Shown in pieces: positions 43,448 through 51,989 of a stretch of 64,000 bases of DNA. Location of the stretch: the NCBI GenBank assembly GCA_028285305.1, contig JANQPV010000065.1, positions 62,001 to 126,000 of the forward strand. Direction: 5' to 3'. The stretch comes from Alphaproteobacteria bacterium (GTDB lineage Bacteria; Pseudomonadota; Alphaproteobacteria; SMXP01). The position numbers and the translations under genes were made by a program. How positions within the stretch are numbered: position 1 is the stretch's first letter; every line of letters starts with the position of its first letter. Below the pieces are notes generated by a model. That model searched no databases, was not told where the DNA came from, and saw only the letters and a program-made list of their open reading frames with translations.

Positions 43448-44124
43448 ACGACCTCCAGGAGAGATGTGAGGTCCGGTTGTTTTGCCCACTCTTGCGTTGG
43501 CAAACGCTTGAGAATGTGAATGGGTGTGTGCTGGGCAAAGCGCCCTATCGCCTCAGCCGTTTCGCCCGGAGGAACGGGTTGCTCCGGAGACGGACTGATG
43601 ACAATTCCCCTCACTGAAAGATTGCGGGCCTTCAGCGTTTCATACGCCGTCAAGGTGTGGGAGATCGTCCCCAAATAAGACCCCACGACAAGGATCGCCG
43701 GCAATCCGAGGACTTCCGCCCAATCAATGACAAGTTTGTCGTGACACAAAGGCGCCATAACACCGCCGACGCCCTCCACCAACAACGGGCCCGTGCCCAC
43801 CGGATGGGCCCGGCAAAATGCAACGACTTCTTCAAATTCGATCTCGCGGTTCTCTCTGGCGGCTGCCATGTCAGGTGATAAAGGCTCTGTAAACCGCCAA
43901 GGGGCTATCTCTTCCACCTCTTCCCGCGACAGTTCGCGGCCGAGGGCGCTCAGAATCTGTCCGGGATCGGAGTCTTCAACCTCATCGAAACTAAAGCCTG
44001 AGACCACGGGCTTTAAGGCTTCCACGTGCGCGCCCTTTGCCCTCAGCTGCCGGCAGAGGAGCGCGGTCACATAGGTCTTTCCAATCTCCGTCCCCGATGA
44101 GGTTATGAATAGTCCTTTGTTCAT
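43444..44124 (-). CDS. bioD: dethiobiotin synthetase
   Basis: A 226-residue P-loop enzyme that closes the ureido ring of dethiobiotin from 7,8-diaminopelargonic acid, CO2 and ATP. The Walker-A-like loop is SSGTEIGKTYVTALLCRQL at residues 9-27. KPVVSGF follows, with the substrate loop and VEGVGGVMAPLCHDKLVIDWAEVLGLPAILVVGSYLGTISHTLTAYETL, characteristic of BioD. Start is ATG 44124 in a four-base ATGA overlap with the bioF stop; the stop overlaps the GST start. It is therefore in a tightly coupled three-gene unit on the minus strand. Confidence 0.95.
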   Translation of the reverse strand: MNKGLFITSSGTEIGKTYVTALLCRQLRAKGAHVEALKPVVSGFSFDEVEDSDPGQILSALGRELSREEVEEIAPWRFTEPLSPDMAAARENREIEFEEVVAFCRAHPVGTGPLLVEGVGGVMAPLCHDKLVIDWAEVLGLPAILVVGSYLGTISHTLTAYETLKARNLSVRGIVISPSPEQPVPPGETAEAIGRFAQHTPIHILKRLPTQEWAKQPDLTSLLEVV

Positions 44125-45344
44125 TGATCCGATCTCATAGGTAAGATGTGCGTTCGCACAAAATCAGCTAATCGCAAAATGTCCTCATCCCGATGTGAGG
44201 CCGTGAACGTAAAGCGCAGGCGCGAGGTGCCTGTCGGGACCGTTGGCGGCCGGATCGCCGTTACGAGAAAACCTTCCGCCTCAAGCATATGCGACGCTTT
44301 CAGAGTCGCGTCGGCGTCTCCCACGATGAGCGGCACGATTGGAGACTGAGGCTGAGGCAAGCCTATCCGATCGGTGAACACGGTGGCTTGGCGGACAGGC
44401 TGCGCACAAAACTCTTTGTCCGACGCAATGATGTCCAAGGCCGCGATGCTGGCCGCAACACTGGCCGGCGGCAAGCCCGTCGTATAGACGAAGGAGCGCG
44501 CGCGATTGCGAATGAGTTCGGCAACTGCGTGAGACGCGCACAGATAGCCACCATAGGACCCAACAGCTTTCGACAACGTTCCCATTTGCAATGGTATGGA
44601 AAGGCTGGCGCCGTCGAAGGCGGCTTTCGAACCGTGGCCGTCTCCGACCACGCCGAGACCGTGAGCATCGTCCGTCATGAGCCATGCGTCATATTTGTCC
44701 GCGAGCGCGGCAAGATCGGGCAAAGGCGCCAAGTCCCCGTCCATACTGAACACACCATCCGTGAGGATCAGAGCGTTGCCTGCTTTTGAACGATGCTCTG
44801 CGAGAACACTTTCCAAGTGGTCGCACGCATTGTGACGAAAGATGAACTGATCAGCCGCCGAAAGCTGCGCCCCGCCAAACAAACAGGCATGGGCCAACTC
44901 ATCAATAAAGATCACATCTTGGGCGCCGATCAGTGACGGGATGATGCCAATATTGGCCAAATAGCCCGAGCCGAAGACGACGGCGTCTTCCGTCCCTTTA
45001 ATCTTGGCGAGCCTCTTTTCGAGCTGGGCAAACAGGGGGTGATTGCCGGTGATGAGCCGAGAGGCACCAGCACCGGTGCCGTAAACTTCAGTTGCTTCTA
45101 TCGCAGCGCGCTTTACCGCCGGGTGCTGTGATAAGTTCAGATAGTCATTGCAACAAAAGGAGATGAGCGCCTTGCGCTGGGTTTCTGAGCCGTCCTCAAG
45201 GCGAAATGCCGCCGCGTCTTCCCTCCGGTCGGTTTCGACCAAACGACGGCGTAACGACCGATTCTGCAGAGATGCTAGCTTTTTTTTAGCGAATTCTTCT
45301 AAGATCGTCATGCGCTCGCGAAACTCAACTGACTCATCCGACAC
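44121..45344 (-). CDS. bioF: 8-amino-7-oxononanoate synthase
   Basis: A 407-residue PLP enzyme of the alpha-oxoamine synthase family that joins pimeloyl thioester and alanine. Seen are CCNDYLNLSQHPAVKRAAIEATEVYGTGAGASRLITGNHPLFAQLE, FIDELAHACLFGGAQLS, ILTDGVFSMDGDLAPLPDL, DDAHGLGVVG and the PLP lysine in MGTLSKAVGSYGGYLCAS. The GTG at 45344 has GGAGG about 13 bases upstream; an ATG at 45311 would remove eleven residues. It is divergent from bioA with 39 bases between the starts, leaving little room for two promoters. No recognisable BioR or BirA operator was found there. Confidence 0.95.
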   Translation of the reverse strand: MSDESVEFRERMTILEEFAKKKLASLQNRSLRRRLVETDRREDAAAFRLEDGSETQRKALISFCCNDYLNLSQHPAVKRAAIEATEVYGTGAGASRLITGNHPLFAQLEKRLAKIKGTEDAVVFGSGYLANIGIIPSLIGAQDVIFIDELAHACLFGGAQLSAADQFIFRHNACDHLESVLAEHRSKAGNALILTDGVFSMDGDLAPLPDLAALADKYDAWLMTDDAHGLGVVGDGHGSKAAFDGASLSIPLQMGTLSKAVGSYGGYLCASHAVAELIRNRARSFVYTTGLPPASVAASIAALDIIASDKEFCAQPVRQATVFTDRIGLPQPQSPIVPLIVGDADATLKASHMLEAEGFLVTAIRPPTVPTGTSRLRFTFTASHRDEDILRLADFVRTHILPMRSDQ

Positions 45345-45383
45345 GGAATAGCAAATTCCTCCGGTAGAGAGAAAGAATGTTCG

Positions 45384-46676
45384 ATGCCCCCATTAACTGA
45401 AACGCCGGAATGGGTCCTTGAAGGCCGAGATCATGTGTGGCTTCCATACACCCAAGTGCAGACCGCGCCGCTTCCCCTGCCTGTCAAAGAGACCCGGGGG
45501 ACTCGCCTGATCCTTGAGGATGGCCGCGAATTGATTGATGGCTGTTCCAGTTGGTGGACGGCCTGTCATGGCTACAATCACCCCCACATTGTCGGCAGAA
45601 TCTCAGAACAGCTCAAAAGGATGCCCCATGTCATGATGGGCGGCATCGCCAACGAGCCGGCCTACACCCTGGCGAAACGGCTCGCGGACCTTTTGCCCGG
45701 TGATCTTTCCAGAGTGTTTTTTGCCGAATCGGGCTCCGTGAGCGTCGAAGTCGCCATGAAAATGGCAATTCAGTATTGGATCAATCAGGACCGGCCGACC
45801 CACAAAAAGTTCCTCTGCTTCGAAAGCGGCTATCACGGCGATACGATGGGAGCAATGTCGGTTTGCGATGTGGACAGAGGAATGCACCAAGTCTTCAAAG
45901 GCGCCCTCATCGAACAGCATCTGATGCCTTTGCCTGAGAGCGATGCAACGCGCGCCCGGTTACGCGAATTCTTGCGCATGCATCACGAAGATATCGCCGC
46001 GGTCATCATGGAGCCCTTGGCACAGGGTGCGGGCGGCCTCAAATTTCACTCCAAGGAAACACTCCGGTATATTCGTGAGACAACGGATGAATTCGGTACG
46101 CTTTTGATCTTCGATGAGATTATGACCGGCTTTGGCCGTACGGGATCTATGTTTGCGTGTGAGGGCGCAGACGTTGTTCCCGACATCATCACTTTGTCCA
46201 AGGCGCTCACCGGGGGAACGCTGCCTTTGTCGGTTGCGATTTCCAATGAGCGGGTGAGCGCCGCGTTTATCAATGAACGGGCGGACACGGCACTGATGCA
46301 TGGACCCACATTCATGGGACATGCCCTGGGCTGCGCGGCGGCGCACGCCTCCCTCGACCTCTTTGAACGGGAGCCCCGTCTAAACCAGGTCGCTGCCATT
46401 GAGGCGCATTTCAACGCGGTCCTACCTTCGGCGCGGAACTTGCCGGGGGTTGTCGATGTGCGCGCGCTGGGTGCGATCGGAGTTATCCAGGTCAAAGAAC
46501 TCAAGAACCTAAGTTGGCTCAAGGACCGATTTGTCGAGGAGGGTGTTTTCATTCGTCCGATGGCGGATGTCATCTACGTTGCGCCGCCTTTTGTGATCGA
46601 ACCGGACGACCTGCGCCGACTGACGGACGTGATGCTCGACGTCACACGAGAGTGGAGCCAGCGCGAATTCAGCTGA
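45384..46676 (+). CDS. bioA: adenosylmethionine-8-amino-7-oxononanoate aminotransferase
   Basis: A 430-residue class III aminotransferase that makes 7,8-diaminopelargonic acid with S-adenosylmethionine as the usual amino donor. Visible are [17 protein letters not shown] near the start, typical of Bio[69 protein letters not shown], and [14 protein letters not shown] with the PLP lysine, then [22 protein letters not shown]. An earlier ATG at 45377 is out of frame and stops at once. It is divergent from bioF, so bioB must be elsewhere. Confidence 0.95.
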   Translation: MPPLTETPEWVLEGRDHVWLPYTQVQTAPLPLPVKETRGTRLILEDGRELIDGCSSWWTACHGYNHPHIVGRISEQLKRMPHVMMGGIANEPAYTLAKRLADLLPGDLSRVFFAESGSVSVEVAMKMAIQYWINQDRPTHKKFLCFESGYHGDTMGAMSVCDVDRGMHQVFKGALIEQHLMPLPESDATRARLREFLRMHHEDIAAVIMEPLAQGAGGLKFHSKETLRYIRETTDEFGTLLIFDEIMTGFGRTGSMFACEGADVVPDIITLSKALTGGTLPLSVAISNERVSAAFINERADTALMHGPTFMGHALGCAAAHASLDLFEREPRLNQVAAIEAHFNAVLPSARNLPGVVDVRALGAIGVIQVKELKNLSWLKDRFVEEGVFIRPMADVIYVAPPFVIEPDDLRRLTDVMLDVTREWSQREFS

Positions 46677-46769
46677 TCCGCTTTTTTTGCGGTCAATTGC
46701 TTCGAAGACAAAGTCTAACTCGTCGTGTATGGTAGGACCCAAAGCTGAGCATAGAATTTGGAGGGTAAG

Positions 46770-47315
46770 ATGGGCGCATTGCAAAGAATTCTCTTCTGGT
46801 TTTTTGGGGTCATTGTTGTTCTAGTCGTTATCAGTTTCTTTCTCCCGGCGAAGGTCCATGTAGAGCGCAGCGCCTCAATCGCCGCATCCCCAGAGATCGT
46901 TTTCAGCTACGTGAACAGCCTGTCAGAATTCAATCGATGGTCACCGTGGTCGGAAATTGACCCTGAGACCGAGTACGAGTTTAGCGGACCGGACGCCGGT
47001 GTGGGGAGCAAAATGAGTTGGTCCAGCGAGAACAACAACGTTGGCTCGGGTACTCAAGAGATCGTTGAAAGCGTTCAAAACCAACACGTCGCCACAAGCC
47101 TGGAATTTCAAGGCCAAGGAGCCGGGCAGGCAAGATGGGTGCTTACGCCTGCGGGGGAGGCCACAGAAATCACATGGGAGTTCGATACGGAAATGGGAAT
47201 GAATCCTGTTCAGCGGTATTTCGGATTGATGATGGACAATTTGATCGGAGCCCAATACGAACAAGGACTGGCTAACCTTAAAGCGCTGGTCGAAGAAGAG
47301 CATCCCGCCGGCTGA
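46770..47315 (+). CDS. membrane-anchored SRPBCC (START-like) protein
   Basis: A 181-residue protein with a single N-terminal helix (ILFWFFGVIVVLVVISFFLP), then an SRPBCC/polyketide-cyclase fold: VHVERSASIAASPEIVFSYVNSLSEFNRWSPWSEIDPETEYEFSGPDAGVGSKMSW, VATSLEFQGQGAGQARWVLTPAGEATEITWEFDTEM, and the closing helix (MDNLIGAQYEQGLANLKALVEEE). This domain binds hydrophobic molecules. GGAGG lies just before ATG 46770; the frame begins at a TTG at 46758. The next gene starts 19 bases after its stop. The ligand is not known. Confidence 0.85.
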   Translation: MGALQRILFWFFGVIVVLVVISFFLPAKVHVERSASIAASPEIVFSYVNSLSEFNRWSPWSEIDPETEYEFSGPDAGVGSKMSWSSENNNVGSGTQEIVESVQNQHVATSLEFQGQGAGQARWVLTPAGEATEITWEFDTEMGMNPVQRYFGLMMDNLIGAQYEQGLANLKALVEEEHPAG

Positions 47316-47334
47316 TCCTCACGAAAGACGAACC

Positions 47335-48141
47335 ATGGCATACGAAGCGTTGCTTGTAGAAAAGCAAGGACAGGTCGATTGGGTCACTCTCAATCGTCCC
47401 GAGACTTATAATACTCTCAATCAGACGATGACGGACGAGCTGCAGCACTATTTTGGTGAGCTGTACACAGATCACGCCACGCGCATTGTCGTCCTTAAGG
47501 GTGCCGGACAAGGCTTTTGCGGCGGCCTCGACCTCAAAGAGGCCGCCGGACGCAACGAGCCCGGCGAAAGACGGTCCGTTGCCGAAGGATTACGCGGTCA
47601 ACGCCGTATCGCCGAGATCGTTATCCGGATGCGGCGTTGTCCTCAGCCCATCATTTCTCTCATTCATGGCGGTGCTGCCGGCGGTGGATTCGCATTGGCT
47701 CTTGCCTCCGATATCAGGATTGCCGGAAAATCTGCCAAAATGAACGCTGCCTTCATCCGTATCGGTTTGTCCGCCTGCGACATCGGCGTGAGTTACTTTC
47801 TTCCCCGGCTCGTGGGCGTGTCCGTTGCCTCGGAACTCATGATGACGGGCCGCTTCATTCGTGCAGACCGGGCGTTGGCGACGGGTCTGGTTTCGGAGGT
47901 CGTGGAAGATGATCAGTTGGAAGCGGCCGCAAAGCCCTATGTGGAGGAAATGCTGCAGACCACGCCGCTTGGGCTTCGCCTGACCAAAGAATGTCTGAAT
48001 ATGAACGTGGATGCTTCGAGCTTGGAGGCCGCCGTCGCTATGGAGGATCGCAACCAGATTTTGTGCGCGCAATCGAGCGACATGCGTGAGGGCATTGCCG
48101 CCTTCTTTGAGAAGCGCCCCGCTCATTACACTGATACCTGA
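47335..48141 (+). CDS. enoyl-CoA hydratase/isomerase family protein
   Basis: A 268-residue crotonase-fold enzyme. Motifs are LVEKQGQVDWVTLNRPETYNTLNQTM, GAGQGFCGGLDLKEA, ISLIHGGAAGGGFALALASDIRIAGKSAKMNAAFIRIGLSACDIGVSYFLPRLVG, and the C-terminal helices. The first catalytic Glu position (after AAFIRIGLSA...) is not Glu: the segment reads RIGLSACDIGVSY, with Asp nearby, so hydratase chemistry may differ or it may be an isomerase-like member. It starts 19 bases after the SRPBCC stop. A short coupled reading frame follows at 48141. The substrate cannot be read from sequence. Confidence 0.88.
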   Translation: MAYEALLVEKQGQVDWVTLNRPETYNTLNQTMTDELQHYFGELYTDHATRIVVLKGAGQGFCGGLDLKEAAGRNEPGERRSVAEGLRGQRRIAEIVIRMRRCPQPIISLIHGGAAGGGFALALASDIRIAGKSAKMNAAFIRIGLSACDIGVSYFLPRLVGVSVASELMMTGRFIRADRALATGLVSEVVEDDQLEAAAKPYVEEMLQTTPLGLRLTKECLNMNVDASSLEAAVAMEDRNQILCAQSSDMREGIAAFFEKRPAHYTDT

Positions 48142-48308
48142 TGCAGACCTCGTTTGAAGATCAGTTTCTCGCCGACGATGCCAATCAGACGGCCGCCGGT
48201 CATCGGGGTGTTCTCCTGATCGGGAGTGAGGGCGAACTATTTTTTGGACAAAATCCCATTCGCCCCTTGAACTGGCGCATGGAACAGAAAGGACTGCAAA
48301 AGAGGTGA
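48141..48308 (+). CDS. possible small coupled reading frame, 55 residues
   Basis: The stop of the enoyl-CoA hydratase gene overlaps an ATG (TGATG), and the frame then stays open for 55 codons. The product reads MQTSFEDQFLADDANQTAAG at the start and contains HRGVLLIGSEGELFFGQ and ends MEQKGLQKR. It is soluble and unrecognised. The one-base overlap suggests translational coupling; nothing else supports it, and chance is possible. Confidence 0.3.
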   Translation: MQTSFEDQFLADDANQTAAGHRGVLLIGSEGELFFGQNPIRPLNWRMEQKGLQKR

Positions 48309-48408
48309 GTGCGTCCTTGTACCCCCTTCTCTTCACGGAAAATTCGGGTGACTAAGACGACCATTTGAAGTAATCGACAACGGTTATTTGGCCCCCGTGT
48401 GACAAGTG

Positions 48409-50070
48409 ATGAACCCCCACAAAAATCTGAAAACTCTAAGCCTTTACCCCTACGACGCCATCATCGTCGGCGGCGGGGTCACCGGCGCATGTATCGCCCG
48501 TGATGCGGCCATGCGAGGGCTTCGGGTAGTGCTTCTTGAAGCCAAAGACTTTTGTCACGCAACGAGTGCGGGTTCCTCAAAACTCATCCATGGGGGCCTG
48601 CGATATCTCGAAAACTACGAATTCGGTTTGGTCCGTGAGGCGCTCCGGGAGCGGCGCATCTGGGAGATCATAGCGCCCCACCTGGTTCATCCCCTGCCCT
48701 TTTGTTTTCCAATCCATGGGGACAGTACCTTCGAAAAGTACAAGCTTCGCGCCGGGCTCACCCTTTACGATATTCTTTCTCTAGACAGAATTTTTCTCAA
48801 TGATCCGGCGAAGCGCCTGCCCGGTCACAAGTACTTTACCCCTGAACGCACGTGTGCATCCTTTCCACAGATTAATCCCCACAAGCTGATGGGCGCACTT
48901 ACCTATTATGATTGTCAGATGGATAGTCCCGAGCGGCTAGGTCTTGAGTGTGTTCTGAGCGCTGTCGACCATGGTGCAGAAGTGGCGAATTACATGCCCG
49001 TGACCGAACTCCTCACTCAGGAGGGGCACGTCAAAGGCGTTCGTGTACAGAGTAAAATAACTGGTGAAACCACCGATCTTAAGTCCGAGCTCGTTATCAA
49101 TGCTACTGGGCCGTGGGCAGATGAGTTTGTGGGCAATGCCAGTGGCCGAAACCCAGGGGTGAAGCTTTTGAGATCCAAAGGCATTCACATTGTCACGCGG
49201 GCGCTCACAGATCGGCATGCCCTCTTTATCAGCGGCGATCATGAGCATTTGTTTGTCATGCCGTGGCGGGGCCACTCCCTCATCGGTACAACAGATACTG
49301 TCTACACAGGATCCCTCGACGAAGTCTACGCAACGCAAGACGATATCGATAAGTTGATCGGCACCGTCAATGTTGGCTTGCCGCATACAAATCTGAAAAT
49401 GGAAGACGTGCTCCACGCCTATGCTGGCATCCGTCCGCTCATCGGCGATAGCGAAGCGTCCGGAGATGATTCGTATACGGCGAGCCGAAAATCGGAAATT
49501 ATGGACCACGCAGACTCAGGCATGCCCGGATTGATTTCGGCGCTCGGCGGGAAATGGACAACTTCCCGCGCTCTGGCAAAGAAAGTGGTCAATCTCGCCT
49601 GCAGGCGCCTCCACAGAGAAAAAGGCCACTGCCGCACGCACCGGGTTCCTCTCTTCGGGGGGGCCGTGGGGAAGTTCGATGCGTTTTTGGAGAACGCGGT
49701 TCGACGAAACGATACTATCGACGCCCCCATCATTTCGAACCTGGTGCGGACATATGGAGAAAAATACCGGCGCGTTTTGCGCTATCACACGCCGGAATGC
49801 GAGAGGCTTTCGCCCGCGTTCCAGACGGTGCCGGCCCAGATCCGCTACGCCGTCAAGCATGAATTCGCGCTTTCTTTAGAGGATGTCCTGTTCCGGCGAA
49901 CGGGGTTGGCTACTTTGAAGCATCCGGGTGCTTATGCGGTCGAGCGGGTCGCCGACATTATGGCAGAAGAACTGGAGTGGTCGCCTGAAATGCGTGCGGC
50001 TCAAATTGACGCCGCCAACACAAAACTGAAAGCGCATCATTCGTTCGAGCCGATCGCGAAAGCTGCTTAA
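48409..50070 (+). CDS. glpD: glycerol-3-phosphate dehydrogenase, FAD-dependent
   Basis: A 553-residue flavoprotein that oxidises sn-glycerol 3-phosphate to dihydroxyacetone phosphate and feeds electrons to quinone. The N-terminal FAD-binding loop is AIIVGGGVTGACIARDAAMRG, followed by ATSAGSSKLIHGGLRYLENYEF, the GlpD signature. Later come LGGKWTTSRALAKKV and a C-terminal domain of about 150 residues. It is a peripheral membrane enzyme without a signal peptide. The frame starts at GTG 48406; the adjacent ATG is used here. No strong ribosome site is visible. No glpF, glpK or glpR is nearby. Confidence 0.93.
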   Translation: MNPHKNLKTLSLYPYDAIIVGGGVTGACIARDAAMRGLRVVLLEAKDFCHATSAGSSKLIHGGLRYLENYEFGLVREALRERRIWEIIAPHLVHPLPFCFPIHGDSTFEKYKLRAGLTLYDILSLDRIFLNDPAKRLPGHKYFTPERTCASFPQINPHKLMGALTYYDCQMDSPERLGLECVLSAVDHGAEVANYMPVTELLTQEGHVKGVRVQSKITGETTDLKSELVINATGPWADEFVGNASGRNPGVKLLRSKGIHIVTRALTDRHALFISGDHEHLFVMPWRGHSLIGTTDTVYTGSLDEVYATQDDIDKLIGTVNVGLPHTNLKMEDVLHAYAGIRPLIGDSEASGDDSYTASRKSEIMDHADSGMPGLISALGGKWTTSRALAKKVVNLACRRLHREKGHCRTHRVPLFGGAVGKFDAFLENAVRRNDTIDAPIISNLVRTYGEKYRRVLRYHTPECERLSPAFQTVPAQIRYAVKHEFALSLEDVLFRRTGLATLKHPGAYAVERVADIMAEELEWSPEMRAAQIDAANTKLKAHHSFEPIAKAA

Positions 50071-50094
50071 CCCCTTACATCCCGGAGACTCTTC

Positions 50095-51030
50095 ATGGGC
50101 GCCTCAGATCAAGACTTCATCCTCCATCACTACGACACCTCGCCCTACTCGGAGAAAGTCCGGCTCGCGTTCGGCATCAAGAATATCAGCTGGTACTCTG
50201 TGCAGATACCGAACATTATGCCGAGGCCCGATCTCATGCCGCTCACCGGCGGATACCGAAAGACACCGGTTCTTCAGATTGGCGCCGATATCTATTGCGA
50301 TACACAGATCATATTGAGAGAGATTGAGCGGCGCGTACCCGAACCCGCGCTCTTGCCCGCCAGTGTTGCGGGCGCCGCTCCCGCGATGGCTCTGTGGACG
50401 GACCGCTCGTTCTTTCAGGCGTCGGTTGCCTTGATATTTGGAACCATTGGGGATGCTGTCCCGGCGGAATTCAAGAAAGATCGCGAACAACTCAGCGGTG
50501 CACCGTTCAATACCGATGCCATGAAACAAGCCGTTCCTATGATGAAAGATCAATGGCGGGCTCAAGCAGGCTGGCTTGATGCGCAACTTTCTGATGGCAA
50601 ACCCTTTTTGTTTGGCGATGCGGCCACGTTGGCCGATCTTCATGGCTATATGAACATTTGGTTCCTGCGTTCGGCTCTTCCCGATGCAGCGGAAGCGATC
50701 TTGTCAGAGTATGAATATGTGTCGTCCTGGGAGGGACGGCTGAAATCTATCGGCCATGGAACGCGCACCGAGCTCGGCTCCGCTGAGGCATTAACCATCG
50801 GATCAAACGCTGCGCCCTCACCACCAGAGATTCGTGACGCAAACGATCCAAACGGCCGCGTTCCTGGAGACAAAGTCGTCGTGATGGCAGACGACTACGG
50901 AAAGGACCCAATCGCTGGGACACTCGTTTCTTCGTCGGACCAACACATTACAATCCTGCGCCAAGATAAAAGAGCCGGTGAGATTGCGGTGCACTTTCCC
51001 AAAACCGGGTTCTTCATCGTACCGGGATAG
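50095..51030 (+). CDS. glutathione S-transferase family protein with extra C-terminal domain
   Basis: A 311-residue protein, longer than the usual ~220. Residues 1-90 are a GST N-terminal (thioredoxin-like) domain: ILHHYDTSPYSEKVRLAFGIKNISWYSVQIPN, KTPVLQIGADIYCDTQIILREIERR. Residues 95-225 form the helical GST domain (LFGDAATLADLHGYMNIWF). The last ~80 residues (from about SNAAPSPPEIRDAND) are a beta-rich domain with GDKVVVMADDYGKDPIAGTLVSSSDQHITILRQ. The GGAG in the leader is at a normal distance. It follows glpD by 24 bases and is followed 4 bases later by the TusA-like gene, so it is probably in an operon with them. Substrate unknown. Confidence 0.85.
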   Translation: MGASDQDFILHHYDTSPYSEKVRLAFGIKNISWYSVQIPNIMPRPDLMPLTGGYRKTPVLQIGADIYCDTQIILREIERRVPEPALLPASVAGAAPAMALWTDRSFFQASVALIFGTIGDAVPAEFKKDREQLSGAPFNTDAMKQAVPMMKDQWRAQAGWLDAQLSDGKPFLFGDAATLADLHGYMNIWFLRSALPDAAEAILSEYEYVSSWEGRLKSIGHGTRTELGSAEALTIGSNAAPSPPEIRDANDPNGRVPGDKVVVMADDYGKDPIAGTLVSSSDQHITILRQDKRAGEIAVHFPKTGFFIVPG

Positions 51031-51034
51031 AGGC

Positions 51035-51280
51035 ATGGCGCGTTATTGCCTTGATACGCGGGGGCTCAAATGCCCTCTGCCGGTCCTTAAAACCGAACAG
51101 CGCATTGATCAGTTGGCTCCCGGCGATGAACTCGAAGTCCTCGCTTCAGATCCAGTCTCGGTGATCGATATTCCGCATTTCTGCCAATCGAACGGCCATG
51201 TGTTGTTGGACTCGCGGGAAAATCAAGAATCCTTTGTGTTTGTTATTCAAGTCGGCCATACCTCTGCGCTCGCCCAATAA
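51035..51280 (+). CDS. TusA/SirA-like sulfurtransferase
   Basis: An 81-residue TusA-family protein with the conserved start YCLDTRGLKCPLPVLKTEQ, in which the Cys of CPLP is the sulfur-carrying residue, and the two-layer alpha/beta pattern ending in FVFVIQV. Such proteins pass persulfide sulfur to tRNA thiolation, molybdenum-cofactor or other pathways. It begins four bases after the GST stop. ATG 51035 is chosen over an upstream start in the same frame. The sulfur link to SoeABC is possible but unproven. Confidence 0.85.
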   Translation: MARYCLDTRGLKCPLPVLKTEQRIDQLAPGDELEVLASDPVSVIDIPHFCQSNGHVLLDSRENQESFVFVIQVGHTSALAQ

Positions 51281-51351
51281 CCACTGATACATATACTTTG
51301 CCTAATGTGTCAGTCTGAGTAAGATGCGTTTGAATCGCCGCTTCCTGAACG

Positions 51352-51807
51352 ATGGGGATTATGGCAAAGGAAACAGGATCACTAGAGAGCGCCATTGCAT
51401 ACGCAGAGTCGATCTGCATAAAGAATGGAACTAAGCTCACCGATAATCGGCGCAAGATTTTTGAGGTCGTTCATGCAGCCGGGCGCCCCATCGGTGCATA
51501 TGATATAATTGATGCGTTGTCAGACAGTATCCCCGGGGCGAAACCGCCAACCGTTTACCGAGCCCTGGAGTTTCTGCTTGAGATCGGTCTCGTTCACAAA
51601 ATAGAGTCTTTAAACGCCTTTATGAGTTGTGCCCATCCCGGCCATACGCATGCGGTGCAAATGCTCATCTGCGATTCTTGTGGACTAACGTCAGAGATAA
51701 ACGATCAGGAAATCAACTCGAATGTTGTCAGCCTGGCGAACACCCAAGACTTCGAAGTCGACCATGCCATATTCGAAATCCATGGGAAGTGCAGCAGGTG
51801 TCAGTGA
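51352..51807 (+). CDS. zur: Fur-family zinc uptake regulator, Zur-like
   Basis: A 151-residue Fur-family protein. The winged helix covers ENGTKLTDNRRKIFEVV-like residues to KPPTVYRALEFLLEIGLVHKIESLNAFMSC, and the C-terminal dimerisation domain has the metal ligands H-x-H (HPGHTH), the Cys pair ICDSCG and the end CSRC. This two-Cys-pair layout suits Zur, which represses zinc uptake genes when zinc-loaded. Start codons lie at 51352 and 51361; the second has GGGG nearby, so the exact start is not certain. It lies between a TusA-like gene and an SDR; no znuABC genes are nearby. Confidence 0.85.
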   Translation: MGIMAKETGSLESAIAYAESICIKNGTKLTDNRRKIFEVVHAAGRPIGAYDIIDALSDSIPGAKPPTVYRALEFLLEIGLVHKIESLNAFMSCAHPGHTHAVQMLICDSCGLTSEINDQEINSNVVSLANTQDFEVDHAIFEIHGKCSRCQ

Positions 51808-51989
51808 TCCTTGCTTGGGTTGTGTTTCTTTTGAAAAAGTCAATCTGTTAAGTCGTTTGCCCACGCATCTCAGAAAAGCATTGACTTGATTGGCACTCTT
51901 GGTGAGGGTGCCCGCTCATCTGAACCAACTGAAAATGACATGCGGACGGCGCAGAAGCGCCACTCCCATAAGACTTCGAAAGACACGCG

